Below are positions 54,401 to 59,501 of a stretch of 64,000 nucleotides of DNA, piece by piece. Numbering within the stretch: the first letter of the stretch is position 1; every line of letters begins with the position of its first letter. The notes under the pieces are model-generated. The model did no database searches, was not told where the DNA came from, and saw only the letters and a list, made by a program, of their open reading frames with translations. Made by a program: the position numbers and the translations under genes. Location: NCBI GenBank assembly GCA_037951105.1, contig JBAMJV010001866.1, positions 1-64,000 of the forward strand, read 5' to 3'. The stretch comes from Echinarachnius parma. Lineage: Eukaryota; Echinodermata; Echinoidea; Clypeasteroida; Echinarachniidae.

Positions 54401-57400
54401 TCCCTTTAACAGTTCTCACATGCCTTGTTGTACAGTCAAACCTGTCTTAGTGGCCACTTGTCTATAGCAGCCAACCACCAAAGTGAATCCTTGCAGATGA
54501 AAACCGTGTTATTGAACCTGTCTATAAAGGGCACCTGTCTACAGTGGCCACCTTTCTTGCTTCCCTTGGGTGGTCACTATACACGGGTTTTGCTTCCCTT
54601 GGGTGGTCACTATACACAGGTTTTGCTTCCCTTGGGTGGTCACTATACACAGGTTTTGCTTCCCTTGGGTGGTCACTATACACGGGTTTTGCTTCCCTTG
54701 GGTGGTCACTATACACAGGTTTTGCTTCCCTTGGGTGGTCACTATACACAGGTTTTGCTTCCCTTGGGTGGTCACTATACACAGGTTTTGCTTCCCTTGG
54801 GTGGTCACTATACACAGGTTTTGCTTCCCTTGGGTGGTCACTATACACAGGTTTTGCTTCCCTTGGGTGGTCACTATACACAGGTTTTGCTTCCCTTGGG
54901 TGGTCACTATACACAGGTTTTGCTTCCCTTGGGTGGTCACTATACACAGGTTTTGCTTCCCTTGGGTGGTCACTATACACAGGTTTTGCTTCCCTTGGGT
55001 GGTCACTATACACAGGTTTTGCTTCCCTTGGGTGGTCACTATACACAGGTTTTGCTTCCCTTGGGTGGTCACTATACACAGGTTTTACTGTATTTGTATT
55101 TGTATACCATTTTAAGCATGGAACAGGGTTTAGTTTTCCAAATTTCTCTTCTAAATTTCTCTTTTTTTTATAAAGATGATTAAAGTGTTTGGATTTGAAA
55201 GTCTCCAAGGGAGAATTTTGACTGTTTATAACTCTGTATGACATCCATTTACCATGGAATTTTCACACATCACTTATTGGACATATCAGTAGCCCATTTC
55301 ATAAAACTATTGCAATTGTTGTAAGTGTCCAATTATTGCAACTACCATGGCAACAGATATAATGCTTCATGCTGATTGGCTGTTGACCAAATAATTACAA
55401 TAATTAGACACAAGTTTACAACAATTGCAAGTGTTTTATGAAACGGGCTACAGATTACAGAAATGCACATGTTTTGAGTCTTCAGTCAGTTTTGTACATG
55501 TATGTCAACAAGTGAAAAACAAAATAGAATTTAAAATCTGGAGCCCCATGTTTTCTAATATTTCTGCTAATGATTTTCATTAAACAAGGTTTAATTTATA
55601 TGTAGAGGTTTTCTTGATTTGCCGTCCAATGTAAAGTGAAATGGTTTAAAAAAAAAAAAATTTAACAAGAAAGAAAGAATGCACAGAAATAGAATAATAA
55701 TGGTTGAATTTCAGAGCACTGTATGTGCACCATATGTTTAAGTTCTGCTAATGATGGTCATTAATGGTCACTAATGGTCATTATACAAGGTTTGATGAGA
55801 TGTAGGGTTTTCCTCGAAGTAAAATCCCCCCCCCCCCCAAAAAAAAAAAAATGGCTGGATTCCAGAGCACCATATGCTTGAATCAAAAGCTTAGACTTAA
55901 TGATGGTCATGTGAATGTTTTTTTTTTTTTTTAAGTTTTAGGAATTCTACTACTATCCTAATGATGATTACCGTCCATGGTTTGATTAAACGTTGGGAAC
56001 CCTCATCTAACCTTCATTTTGTATTTCTATAGATTTGAAAATGTTTATTACAAATTCAGAAATTCAATTCTGGAGCACCATATGACTTATTATACTGATC
56101 CTAATGATGATTATTGTCCATGGTTTAATTAGGCTTGCTGGACATTTGACATTTTGACTGACCTTCATCATGTGTTTGTAAAATGTAAAAAGTTTAATTC
56201 CGGAGCGCCATATGTCTTCAATTTATATGATCCTAACGATGTTCATTGTCCATGGTTTAATTAAACAGTATGGAAAACGTGTGTTTGAAAATACGTGCAT
56301 TGGCGAAATAAAAATGCTGGAATCAGGTGCATCTTTTGACTTCTTATATATGTATTTATCCGAATGATGATTATTGTCCATGGTTTGATTGTATCTCGTT
56401 CTGCAACGGGGCCTAGGACTGATTGATTAAATTGGTTAAGTGCCAAAGAGACTATTTTGCCAAACCACGTCCACGTAATAAATCATTAATACTCAGTAAA
56501 TAGTACTCAGCGCAAATGTTGAGAAACTAACCGGCTGTTCAAACATCAGATAGAAGGACACGATTTTATGATACTTATAATAATTTTAATAAATGTTCAC
56601 TCTTTTGTACACATATAATTATCATTTATAATTATGTACTGAAACTACGTTTGAAAAATCTATACAAAAATCTGTCGAATTCCTTATACTCGATGTAATA
56701 ATGACCCTGGAATATTCAATCCCATATATTAGAGACTAAAATACTTGAATCGAAATGTGATAGCTAGGTGACCAGCCAAAGTCAATCTATAAGCTGTCTG
56801 AAGTTTATTGTCATTATAAAAGTTTGTTTTATGCATTGACCTGCTCAGGATTGGAGCCTTGAGTGACCAGAGGCCTTGGTCGCTCAAGCGCTAATTTTGT
56901 GGTCGCTATACACAGATTTATATGTACGTTGGGACCCAAATAGGGTGGTCGCTGGTCGCGTTAGGCAGGTGGTCGCATTACGTAGGTCGCTTAACACATG
57001 ATTTTTCAGGGGAGGACCAGAGAGCGGTCGTTATGAGCAGGTGGTCGCTAATCGCTATAGTATAGACAGGTGGTCGCATTAGCAGGTTTGACTGTATTTT
57101 TTAAAATTTCATTTTGGCCGACCTCGCGGCCCACCTGAAAGAGGTCCGTGGCCCACTGGTTGAGAAGCACTGTTCTAAATCACAATGTCAATTTCCTACT
57201 TGGAACAATAAGGTTTTCGTTCTTGAAATTATGAATAATTGCTCTCCCAAATGAAATACATTACTGTATTAAGATGTTTTTGCAGTTATCATTAGGATTT
57301 ATATGTTTTTTTGTTATCTGCATTTTAAGTGTTCAAGGCTTTTATAATGTGTCTTTGTCTCTATAAATCACGATGTTTATTTCCTACAGGGCTTCATTCT

Positions 57401-59501
57401 TGAATACTTAATTGCTCTTCCAAACTGAAAACATGATTAAGATGTTTTTTTAATTGTTTGGGCAATGAACATAATAAGGATTTATATGTTTTCTTGTAAT
57501 CTGTGTTTTAAGTGTTCAAGGCTTTTAAAATATGTCTTTGTCTTTATAAATCAGGATGTTTATTTCGTACTTGGAACAACAAGGTTTTCATGCTTCAGTA
57601 CTTGATTTGCTCTCCCAAATTGGAAACATTATTAAGATGTTTTAATTGTTTGGCAGTGAACATCATTATGATTTATATGTTATCTTGTAATCTGTGTTTT
57701 AAATCATCAAGGCTTTAAAATGCGTCATTTTTGTCTTATAAATTATAAATGTCTATTTCCTTCTTAGAACAACACGCTTTTCGTTCTTGAATTGTGAATA
57801 AGTTGCTTTCCCAAATTGAAAACATTATTAAGATGTTGTTAACTGTTTTGGCAGTTTACTTCATTACGATATATGTTTTCTTTAAACCCCTTCACTTCGC
57901 GATTTCTGAAATCCCCATGGACTTTGTACATAGCCCGCCCAAAGCAGCGGGTTAATCTGTGGGTTGCGCGTACAGGGCTTCTATGTTTCATCGTGATTCC
58001 AATTTCCTTCTTAGAGCAACAGGGCTACGTTCTTCAATTCTTATTAATTGCTCTTCTAAATTTAATAGTGCTATTAAGATGTTTCTGTTTCAACAGCTGA
58101 CATCATTATAAATTGTTTTCATGTTTTTCTTTGAACGAAGCTCTCTTGATATCTCATTTGTCTTCACCTAGGGGAAATTAACAACCATTTTGTCAGTATT
58201 TTCTATAAAAAGTGAGATTACAGTCCAATAAGCCTTATTTTATGAACAGGGCTTCTATGTTTCATCGTGATTTCAATTTCCTTCTTAGAGCAAACAAGGC
58301 TTCGTTCTTCAATTCTAAATTGCACTTCTAAATTTTAAAAAACGCTATTAAGATGTTTTCTGTTTTAAAAGTTACATTATTAGAAATTGTTTTCATGTTT
58401 TTCTTTGAACGAAGCCCTCTTGATATCTCATTTGTCTGCACCTAGGGGAAATAAACAGCCATAATTGTCAGTATTTTCTATAAATAGTGAGATTACAGTC
58501 CAATAAGCCTTATTTTATGTACAGGGCTTCTATGTTTCATCGTGATTTCTATTTCCTTCTTAGAGAAACGGGGCTTCGTTCTTCAATTCTTATTAATTGC
58601 TCTTCTAAATTTAATAGTGCTATTAAGATGTTTCTGTTTCAACAGCTGACATCATTAGAAATTGTTTTCATGTTTTTCTTTGAACGAAGCTCTCTTGATA
58701 TCTCATTTGTCTTCACCTAGGGGAAATAAACAACCATATTTGTCAGCATTTTCTATAAATAGTGGGATTACAGTTCACTTACTTTCTGTAAGACTTTGTT
58801 GGAGAGTCTTTAAATATGACTTAGTATACAGGGTGTCTCAGAAAGAATGCAACACCTACGATCCTTCATTTCATCAACATCATCGACCAAATGTCATTGT
58901 TTTTTGTTTGATTGGGTAGAACATTCTTTTTCCAACAAGATGATACCATAAGCATTGATTTTGGGTAAGGCATTTGGATCCTAGGGCCATTTTTCTGAGG
59001 CAATGTCGTTTCCTAAATTTGCTACTTTTTCGTCTCCGGCGATCCTCTGAACACTGAGACATTCTCGCCCCACGGCCTCCCATAGACAGAAGAACCGCAT
59101 GACTGCTCTCCCTTTGATAAGGAAGACAATGTGAGCCATACCGTATGGGGTACTTGATTATGCAACATTGTCCTCTTTATCAAAGGGAGAGCAGTCATGT
59201 GTTTCTTCTGTAATGTCAAAATAAAATTCTACCCCAATTTTGTAATGATTCTGCCCCACTAATTTTCTTTTCTTGCTGTTCATTTGTAGTGTGTCTCGCC
59301 GACTGAGGGCCAGACGATGATAAAATCAAGTACTTATATAAAAGACTACCAATAATTGAGACTTGCTAACTAATTTTCATCTTGTTTTTTGTTTCTTTCT
59401 TTCTCTCTTTCTTAGTGTGTCCCGCCGGCTGGAGGCCAGGTGATGATACGATCAAGCCCGGAGTCAAGGAGAGCAAGGAATTCTTCGGCAAAACCAAATG
59501 A
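21369..59501 (+). CDS. PRDX1: Typical 2-Cys peroxiredoxin (PRDX1/2 type), whole spliced gene
   Basis: Thiol peroxidase that reduces H2O2 and organic peroxides using thioredoxin; cytosolic, since no signal peptide is visible. Exons 21369-21468, 24617-24653, 48853-48969, 49589-49711, 50719-50849 and 59416-59501 join into 594 nt (197 residues). All junctions are GT-AG with matching phases. The catalytic PxxxTxxC motif is P43, T47, C50 (FTFVCPTE). The active-site Arg is R126, with W85 in HLAWTNTPK, and the resolving cysteine is C171 in GEVCPAGW. GGVG (93-96) and a C-terminal FF (192-193) stand where vertebrate PRDX1/2 have GGLG and YF. PRDX1 versus PRDX2 orthology cannot be settled here. Confidence 0.95.
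21508..21750. mobile_element. CCCTGCACTTGT fold-back MITE in peroxiredoxin intron 1
   Basis: TGGCTATAGCAAAACCCTGC at the left and CAAGTGCAGGATTTTGCTAT at the right are inverted repeats. Copies lie at about 17080-17318 (within the duplicated block) and 40352-40606. Confidence 0.7.
21963..24616 (+). other. Remainder of peroxiredoxin intron 1
   Basis: Contains a fragment of the GGGGGCT-rich repeat (about 22420-22560). A fold-back at about 22691-23112 has GCCCAACTGCATAGCTGCC ends. A GGCTCCACACTC/GAGTGTCGAGCC fold-back lies at about 24100-24425. No gene. Confidence 0.5.
24617..24653 (+). CDS. PRDX1: Peroxiredoxin exon 2 (37-nt exon)
   Basis: Acceptor TTGAACAG and donor GTAAGT. It encodes [11 protein letters not shown] and enters the next exon as TT/C to restore Phe46, giving PLDFTFVC. 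Its length makes it easy to miss, but the [13 protein letters not shown] block is invariant in the family and both splice sites fit. A 24.2-kb intron follows. Confidence 0.92.
24952..25168. mobile_element. Fold-back MITE with TACCGTAAACC ends
   Basis: TACCGTAAACCGGGGTGACT is mirrored by GTCACCCTGGTTTACGGTA. About 217 bp, non-coding. Confidence 0.75.
25375..25919. mobile_element. Fold-back element with TTAAAGGGGTAG ends
   Basis: AAAGGGGTAGTTTAGTTTTG at the left mirrors CAAAACTAAACTACCCCTTT at the right. About 545 bp, unrelated internally to the TTAAAGGGATCTAG family. Confidence 0.75.
26000..27540. other. Intron 2 stretch without recognised features
   Basis: AT-rich with a C-homopolymer (26571-26591). 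Nothing gene-like is visible on either strand. Confidence 0.4.
27550..27840 (-). mobile_element. GGGGGCT-rich repeat, reverse copy
   Basis: GGCGAATTCGCCCCCGAAAT and several GTAGCCCCCGAAA units match the plus-oriented copy at 49225-49500 when reversed. Diverged relatives lie at about 22420, 28350 and 44490. Confidence 0.55.
28500..30820. other. Intron 2 stretch, mostly unique
   Basis: Poly-G patch at 28530-28552. A small tandem of about 65 bp with ATGCATTAA(A/G)TC lies at 29685-29830. No gene. Confidence 0.4.
30824..31078. mobile_element. GGGCAAGTAAA fold-back family, copy at 30.8 kb
   Basis: GGCTCGACACTGGCACTTGC at the left and TTAGTGTGGAGGCTAGGCTT at the right, with internal GGGCAAGTAAA and TTACTTGCCC units. 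It is one of at least seven copies in 30.8-42.6 kb. Confidence 0.7.
31079..34670. other. Intron 2 stretch with degenerate tandem repeats
   Basis: Weak tandem units of about 140 bp sharing GCTGGTCA(T/C)AAT lie at about 32040-32430. A duplicated block of about 280-bp period at 33360-33480 and 33640-33730 shares ACAGTT(G/A)AATCAG. No gene. Confidence 0.4.
34679..34826. mobile_element. 148-bp perfect-ended palindromic MITE
   Basis: CTAAAGCCCACCGCACACTA is mirrored by TAGTGTGCGGTGGGCTTTAG, with inverted inner arms around ATCTGAACAATACT. A clean small element. Confidence 0.8.
35027..35230. mobile_element. GGTACCCCGG fold-back MITE, copy 2
   Basis: TGATGACACATGCGGTACCC at the left mirrors GGGGTACCGTTTATGTCATC at the right. 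A shorter relative of 2956-3270. Confidence 0.7.
35820..36360. mobile_element. GGGCAAGTAAA family cluster, nested or inverted copies
   Basis: A full element (about 35937-36213) is flanked by inverted partial copies on both sides, each with CTTGCCC blocks and GTGTCGAGCCCTG ends. Confidence 0.65.
36423..36692. mobile_element. GGGCAAGTAAA fold-back family, copy at 36.4 kb
   Basis: GGGCTCGAAACTTCACACTT at the left to TTAGTGTGGAGGC at the right, with the family's internal motifs. Confidence 0.65.
36715..37080. repeat. Two tandem copies of a 185-bp unit
   Basis: TTTGCACACAG, AGGTAAATCAATATTT and TATCTTGGCCAAGACT recur in order at 36718 and 36903. The copies are moderately diverged. Confidence 0.65.
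37290..37857. mobile_element. Pair of inverted GGGCAAGTAAA elements
   Basis: One copy in each orientation (37290-37562 and 37602-37857), each starting or ending at GGGCTCGACACTA. Together they form a larger inverted repeat of about 570 bp. Confidence 0.65.
38028..38400 (+). mobile_element. SINE-like repeat
   Basis: TTGATTTATATAGCTCCTAA, CTCTAAGCCCTTTACAATGA and ATTATTACCCCGG are the wording of a widespread invertebrate interspersed repeat. Open frames across it are not genes. Confidence 0.45.
38401..39450. other. Intron 2 stretch without recognised features
   Basis: AT-rich, no repeat or coding signal recognised apart from a short palindrome around 38485-38520. Confidence 0.4.
39455..39536 (-). 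other. tRNA-Ala-like sequence (SINE head)
   Basis: The minus strand has TAGCTCAGTTGGTAGAGCAC (A box), loop CTAGCAA (AGC at the anticodon position) and GGGTGCAAATCC (B box). A close relative at 51175-51245 shares about 25 nt of 3' flank (CTTTGCTCATTTT), which shows that a tRNA-derived SINE spread rather than a lone tRNA gene. Confidence 0.6.
39974..40275 (-). mobile_element. TTAA-bounded MITE, rearranged copy
   Basis: Starts TTAAAGGGACCTAGTAACA and runs in reverse to about 40195. A second left end (AAAGGGATCTAGTAACTTTG) at 40204 runs forward. Two partial copies or an internal rearrangement. Confidence 0.55.
40352..40606. mobile_element. CCCTGCACTTGT fold-back MITE, intron 2 copy
   Basis: TGTGACTGGATATAGCAAAA at the left mirrors TTTTGCTAGATATCCAGTCA at the right. 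It is the same family as 21508-21750. Confidence 0.75.
40928..41788. mobile_element. Large fold-back with nested element
   Basis: Arms of about 95 nt (GTTTGAATAAGTTTTGAGTG at 40965 and its inverse at about 41730) enclose a second inverted-repeat element. Its ends, AAACCCCTTTTTAATTG and CAATTAAAAAGGGGTTTT, lie at about 41151-41639. Similarity outside the arms suggests an even larger inverted duplication. Confidence 0.65.
41820..42740. repeat. Three tandem units, each interrupted by a different MITE
   Basis: ACAATAATTCTGA(G/C) and CTTGCCAAACTTTT recur near 41830, 42070-42170, 42290 and 42628. The 41893-42060 MITE (CCCGTTGCAGTAAG ends) and the GGGCAAGTAAA element at 42355-42590 interrupt successive units. 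Confidence 0.5.
41893..42060. mobile_element. CCCGTTGCA fold-back MITE, copy 1
   Basis: GGGGCCCCGTTGCAGTAAGA at the left mirrors TCTTTTTGCAACAGAGCCC at the right, with ATCGATTG-type inner palindromes. A copy lies at 50963-51133, with fragments at about 49110-49190 and 56395. Confidence 0.7.
42858..43021. mobile_element. ACAGTCAAAC fold-back MITE
   Basis: TACAGTCAAACCCGTCTTAG at the left mirrors CAGGTTTGACTGTA at the right, with GTGGCCACCTGTCTATAG inside. Relatives lie at 51442-51625, 51655-51808, 54432-55091 (with an expanded array) and 56868-57098. Confidence 0.7.
43630..43990. repeat. Short tandem duplication block
   Basis: ATGGAATATCGTTT(G/A)GGTC, GACCAAGTGAGACA and GACCAAGCGAACGTAA recur two to three times with a poly-G run at 43660-43675. 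Confidence 0.6.
44000..45940. other. Intron 2 stretch, no gene
   Basis: A diverged GGGGGCT-type fragment lies at 44490-44690. The rest is AT-rich unique sequence with a short TG run at 44976-44992. Confidence 0.4.
45980..47992. mobile_element. 2,013-bp transposon with 18-bp TIRs and TTCA target duplication
   Basis: The ends are GGGCAATTCCAAGCAAAC (45980-45997) and its exact inverse (47975-47992). TTCA flanks both sides (45976-45979, 47993-47996). The paralogous uninterrupted sequence at about 48800-48830 reads TTTAATTTCATGCTTT, an empty-site equivalent. There is no transposase ORF, so the element is non-autonomous. It carries GTCACGGCGTTAC at 46339, 46505, 46525 (inverted), 47576, 47590, 47787 and 47967 (partial, abutting the right TIR). 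It also has several AGGTCAAAGGTCA repeats (46848-46867 and around 47123 and 47264). Confidence 0.85.
48005..48100 (+). pseudogene. Decayed copy of peroxiredoxin exon 3
   Basis: TGTCTTTATTTTCTTCC, then CTGCAGCACCTTTGTGT, repeats the real acceptor and exon start at 48827-48863. After that only weak similarity remains and Cys50 is not preserved. The unit's upstream part continues at 45940-45979, on the other side of a 2-kb transposon. Confidence 0.65.
48223..48736. mobile_element. Mariner-like fold-back element
   Basis: ACAGGGTGGCCCAGAAATAA at the left mirrors TTAATTCTGGGCCACCCTGT at the right, flanked by TATA. The arms are about 200 nt each with a roughly 115-bp loop and contain AACGGAACGGGGCACTT. 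The terminal wording is typical of IS630/mariner elements. No transposase. Confidence 0.75.
48853..48969 (+). CDS. PRDX1: Peroxiredoxin exon 3 (peroxidatic Cys50)
   Basis: 117 nt, acceptor ATCTGCAG and donor GTAAGT. It encodes [20 protein letters not shown], then [18 protein letters not shown]. Cys50 in FVCPTE is the peroxidatic residue. C69 and C81 match conserved non-catalytic cysteines. C76 replaces a residue that is valine in human PRDX1. A decayed copy of the exon and acceptor begins at 48032. Confidence 0.96.
49037..49540 (+). pseudogene. Decayed copy of peroxiredoxin exon 4, split by insertions
   Basis: 49037-49107 starts AGGACCAACAAGACAAGAGG and parallels the first 70 nt of exon 4 with indels. 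49503-49540 (GGATCTACATTGAGAAGG) parallels its end. Between them lie a fragment of the CCCGTTGCA-type element and a roughly 280-bp GGGGGCT-rich element. It lies 50-550 bp before the true exon. Confidence 0.6.
49215..49500 (+). mobile_element. GGGGGCT-rich repeat, forward copy
   Basis: Units of TTTCGGGGGCTCCCTATC and CGGGGGCTAC end in GGCGAATTCGCCCGCCGCCC. It is inserted within the decayed copy of peroxiredoxin exon 4. The homologue at 27550-27840 is in reverse. Confidence 0.55.
49589..49711 (+). CDS. PRDX1: Peroxiredoxin exon 4 (GGVG motif)
   Basis: 123 nt, acceptor TTCCCCAG and donor GTGAGC. It encodes [20 protein letters not shown], then [24 protein letters not shown] replaces the GGLG motif tied to hyperoxidation sensitivity. 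A decayed copy of this exon is split between 49037-49107 and about 49503-49540. Confidence 0.95.
   Translation, partial: DQHPKEDGRSGPAADPPRLRHERQDLQGLWSLHREGGNLS
50119..50514 (-). mobile_element. TTAA-bounded MITE, copy C
   Basis: 396 bp from TTAAAGGGACTTAGTAACA to TTACTAGATCCCTTTAA, in reverse relative to 730-1115. It is almost identical to 54014-54409, so recent activity is likely. Confidence 0.8.
50615..50690. repeat. CAT microsatellite before peroxiredoxin exon 5
   Basis: Imperfect CAT run ending about 30 bp before the exon 5 acceptor. Confidence 0.9.
50719..50849 (+). CDS. PRDX1: Peroxiredoxin exon 5
   Basis: 131 nt, acceptor TCCATCAG and donor GTGAGT. It encodes [20 protein letters not shown], then [20 protein letters not shown] and HGE. 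RGLFIID with R126 and the VGR..DE.LRL.QAFQ.TDKHGE block are classical for PRDX1-4. A CAT microsatellite lies about 30-100 bp before the acceptor. No copy of this exon was noticed. Confidence 0.95.
50963..51133. mobile_element. CCCGTTGCA fold-back MITE, copy 2
   Basis: CCCCGTTGCAGAAAGAGATG at the left mirrors CATTCTGCAACGAGGCC at the right. Same family as 41893-42060. Confidence 0.75.
51175..51245 (-). other. tRNA-Ala-like sequence (SINE head), second copy
   Basis: The minus strand has TAGCTCTGTTGGTAGAGCAC, loop CTGGCAA and GGGTTCAAATCCC. The B box is intact, but shared 3' flank with 39455-39536 marks it as a SINE family member. Confidence 0.6.
51955..53650. repeat. Tandem array of about 190-bp units in intron 5
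   Basis: AACATGTTTGTTGCGTAGAT, GAATCACCTCTTGAT and GGCTTC recur near 51990, 52168, 52380, 52575, 52785, 52980, 53172, 53382 and 53532. That is about nine diverged units with spacing 150-212 bp. Alternating unit types (TTGATTATGG and TTAATTGTGG) suggest a higher-order pattern. Confidence 0.8.
54014..54409 (-). mobile_element. TTAA-bounded MITE, copy D
   Basis: 396 bp, nearly identical to 50119-50514. A partial left end of another copy lies directly upstream at about 53965. Confidence 0.8.
54432..55091. mobile_element. ACAGTCAAAC MITE containing a 33-bp minisatellite
   Basis: Left end TACAGTCAAACCTGTCTTAG, right end ACACAGGTTTTACTGTA. 16 copies of a 33-bp unit (CTTCCCTTGGGTGGTCACTA, then TACACAGGTTTTG) occupy about 54558-55086. 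The unit comes from the element's own right end. All six frames stay open over much of the array because 33 is divisible by three; no frame looks like a real protein. Confidence 0.9.
55289..55451. mobile_element. GTAGCCCATTTCATAAAAC fold-back MITE
   Basis: GTAGCCCATTTCATAAAACT is mirrored by GTTTTATGAAACGGGCTAC, with inner TTGCAATTGTTGTAA palindromes. 163 bp. Confidence 0.8.
55540..56400. repeat. Tandem array of about 135-bp units
   Basis: CTAATGATGATTATTGTCCA and TGGTTTAATTA recur near 55960, 56100, 56232 and 56368, with more diverged units before 55960. Each also has an AATTC(T/C)GGAGC(A/G)CCATATG block. Confidence 0.65.
57170..58780. repeat. Tandem array of about 190-bp, then about 280-bp, units
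   Basis: CAATTTCCT(A/T)CTT(G/A)GA(A/G)CAA, GTTTTCGTTCTTGAA and ATTAAGATGTTTT recur at about 57190, 57375, 57560, 57750, 58000, 58275 and 58550. The last three units share a longer block (GGGCTTCTATGTTTCATCGT) with high identity, indicating a second round of amplification. Confidence 0.75.
58828..59230. mobile_element. Mariner-like terminal sequence and short palindrome
   Basis: TATACAGGGTGTCTCAGAAA at 58828 resembles a mariner end. A palindrome of about 120 bp at 59091-59215 (TGACTGCTCTCCCTTTGATA inverted) follows. No intact transposase; the element is incomplete or decayed. Confidence 0.45.
59289..59330 (+). pseudogene. Decayed copy of peroxiredoxin exon 6 start
   Basis: TAGTGTGTCTCGCCGACTGA continues into GGGCCAGACGATGATA and matches the exon 6 acceptor and first 40 nt at 59414-59455. 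An in-frame TGA replaces Trp. It lies about 125 bp upstream of the real exon. Confidence 0.7.
59416..59501 (+). CDS. PRDX1: Peroxiredoxin exon 6 (resolving Cys171, stop)
   Basis: 86 nt after a pyrimidine-rich acceptor (TTTCTTAG). It encodes [20 protein letters not shown], then EFFGKTK and TGA. Cys171 resolves the disulfide in the partner subunit. The C-terminal EFFGKTK stands where vertebrates have EYFSKQK, so the YF motif is FF. A decayed copy of the exon start lies at 59289-59330. Confidence 0.95.

Noticed and set aside
54425-55244. Five long overlapping open frames on both strands (for example 252 and 240 residues)
   Set aside because: All are readings of the 33-bp tandem repeat. Openness in several frames follows from a stop-free unit of length divisible by three.
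58880-59219. Possible mariner transposase remnant
   Set aside because: The terminal CAGGGTGTCTCAGAAA is mariner-like, but neither strand gives a D,D-type catalytic core.
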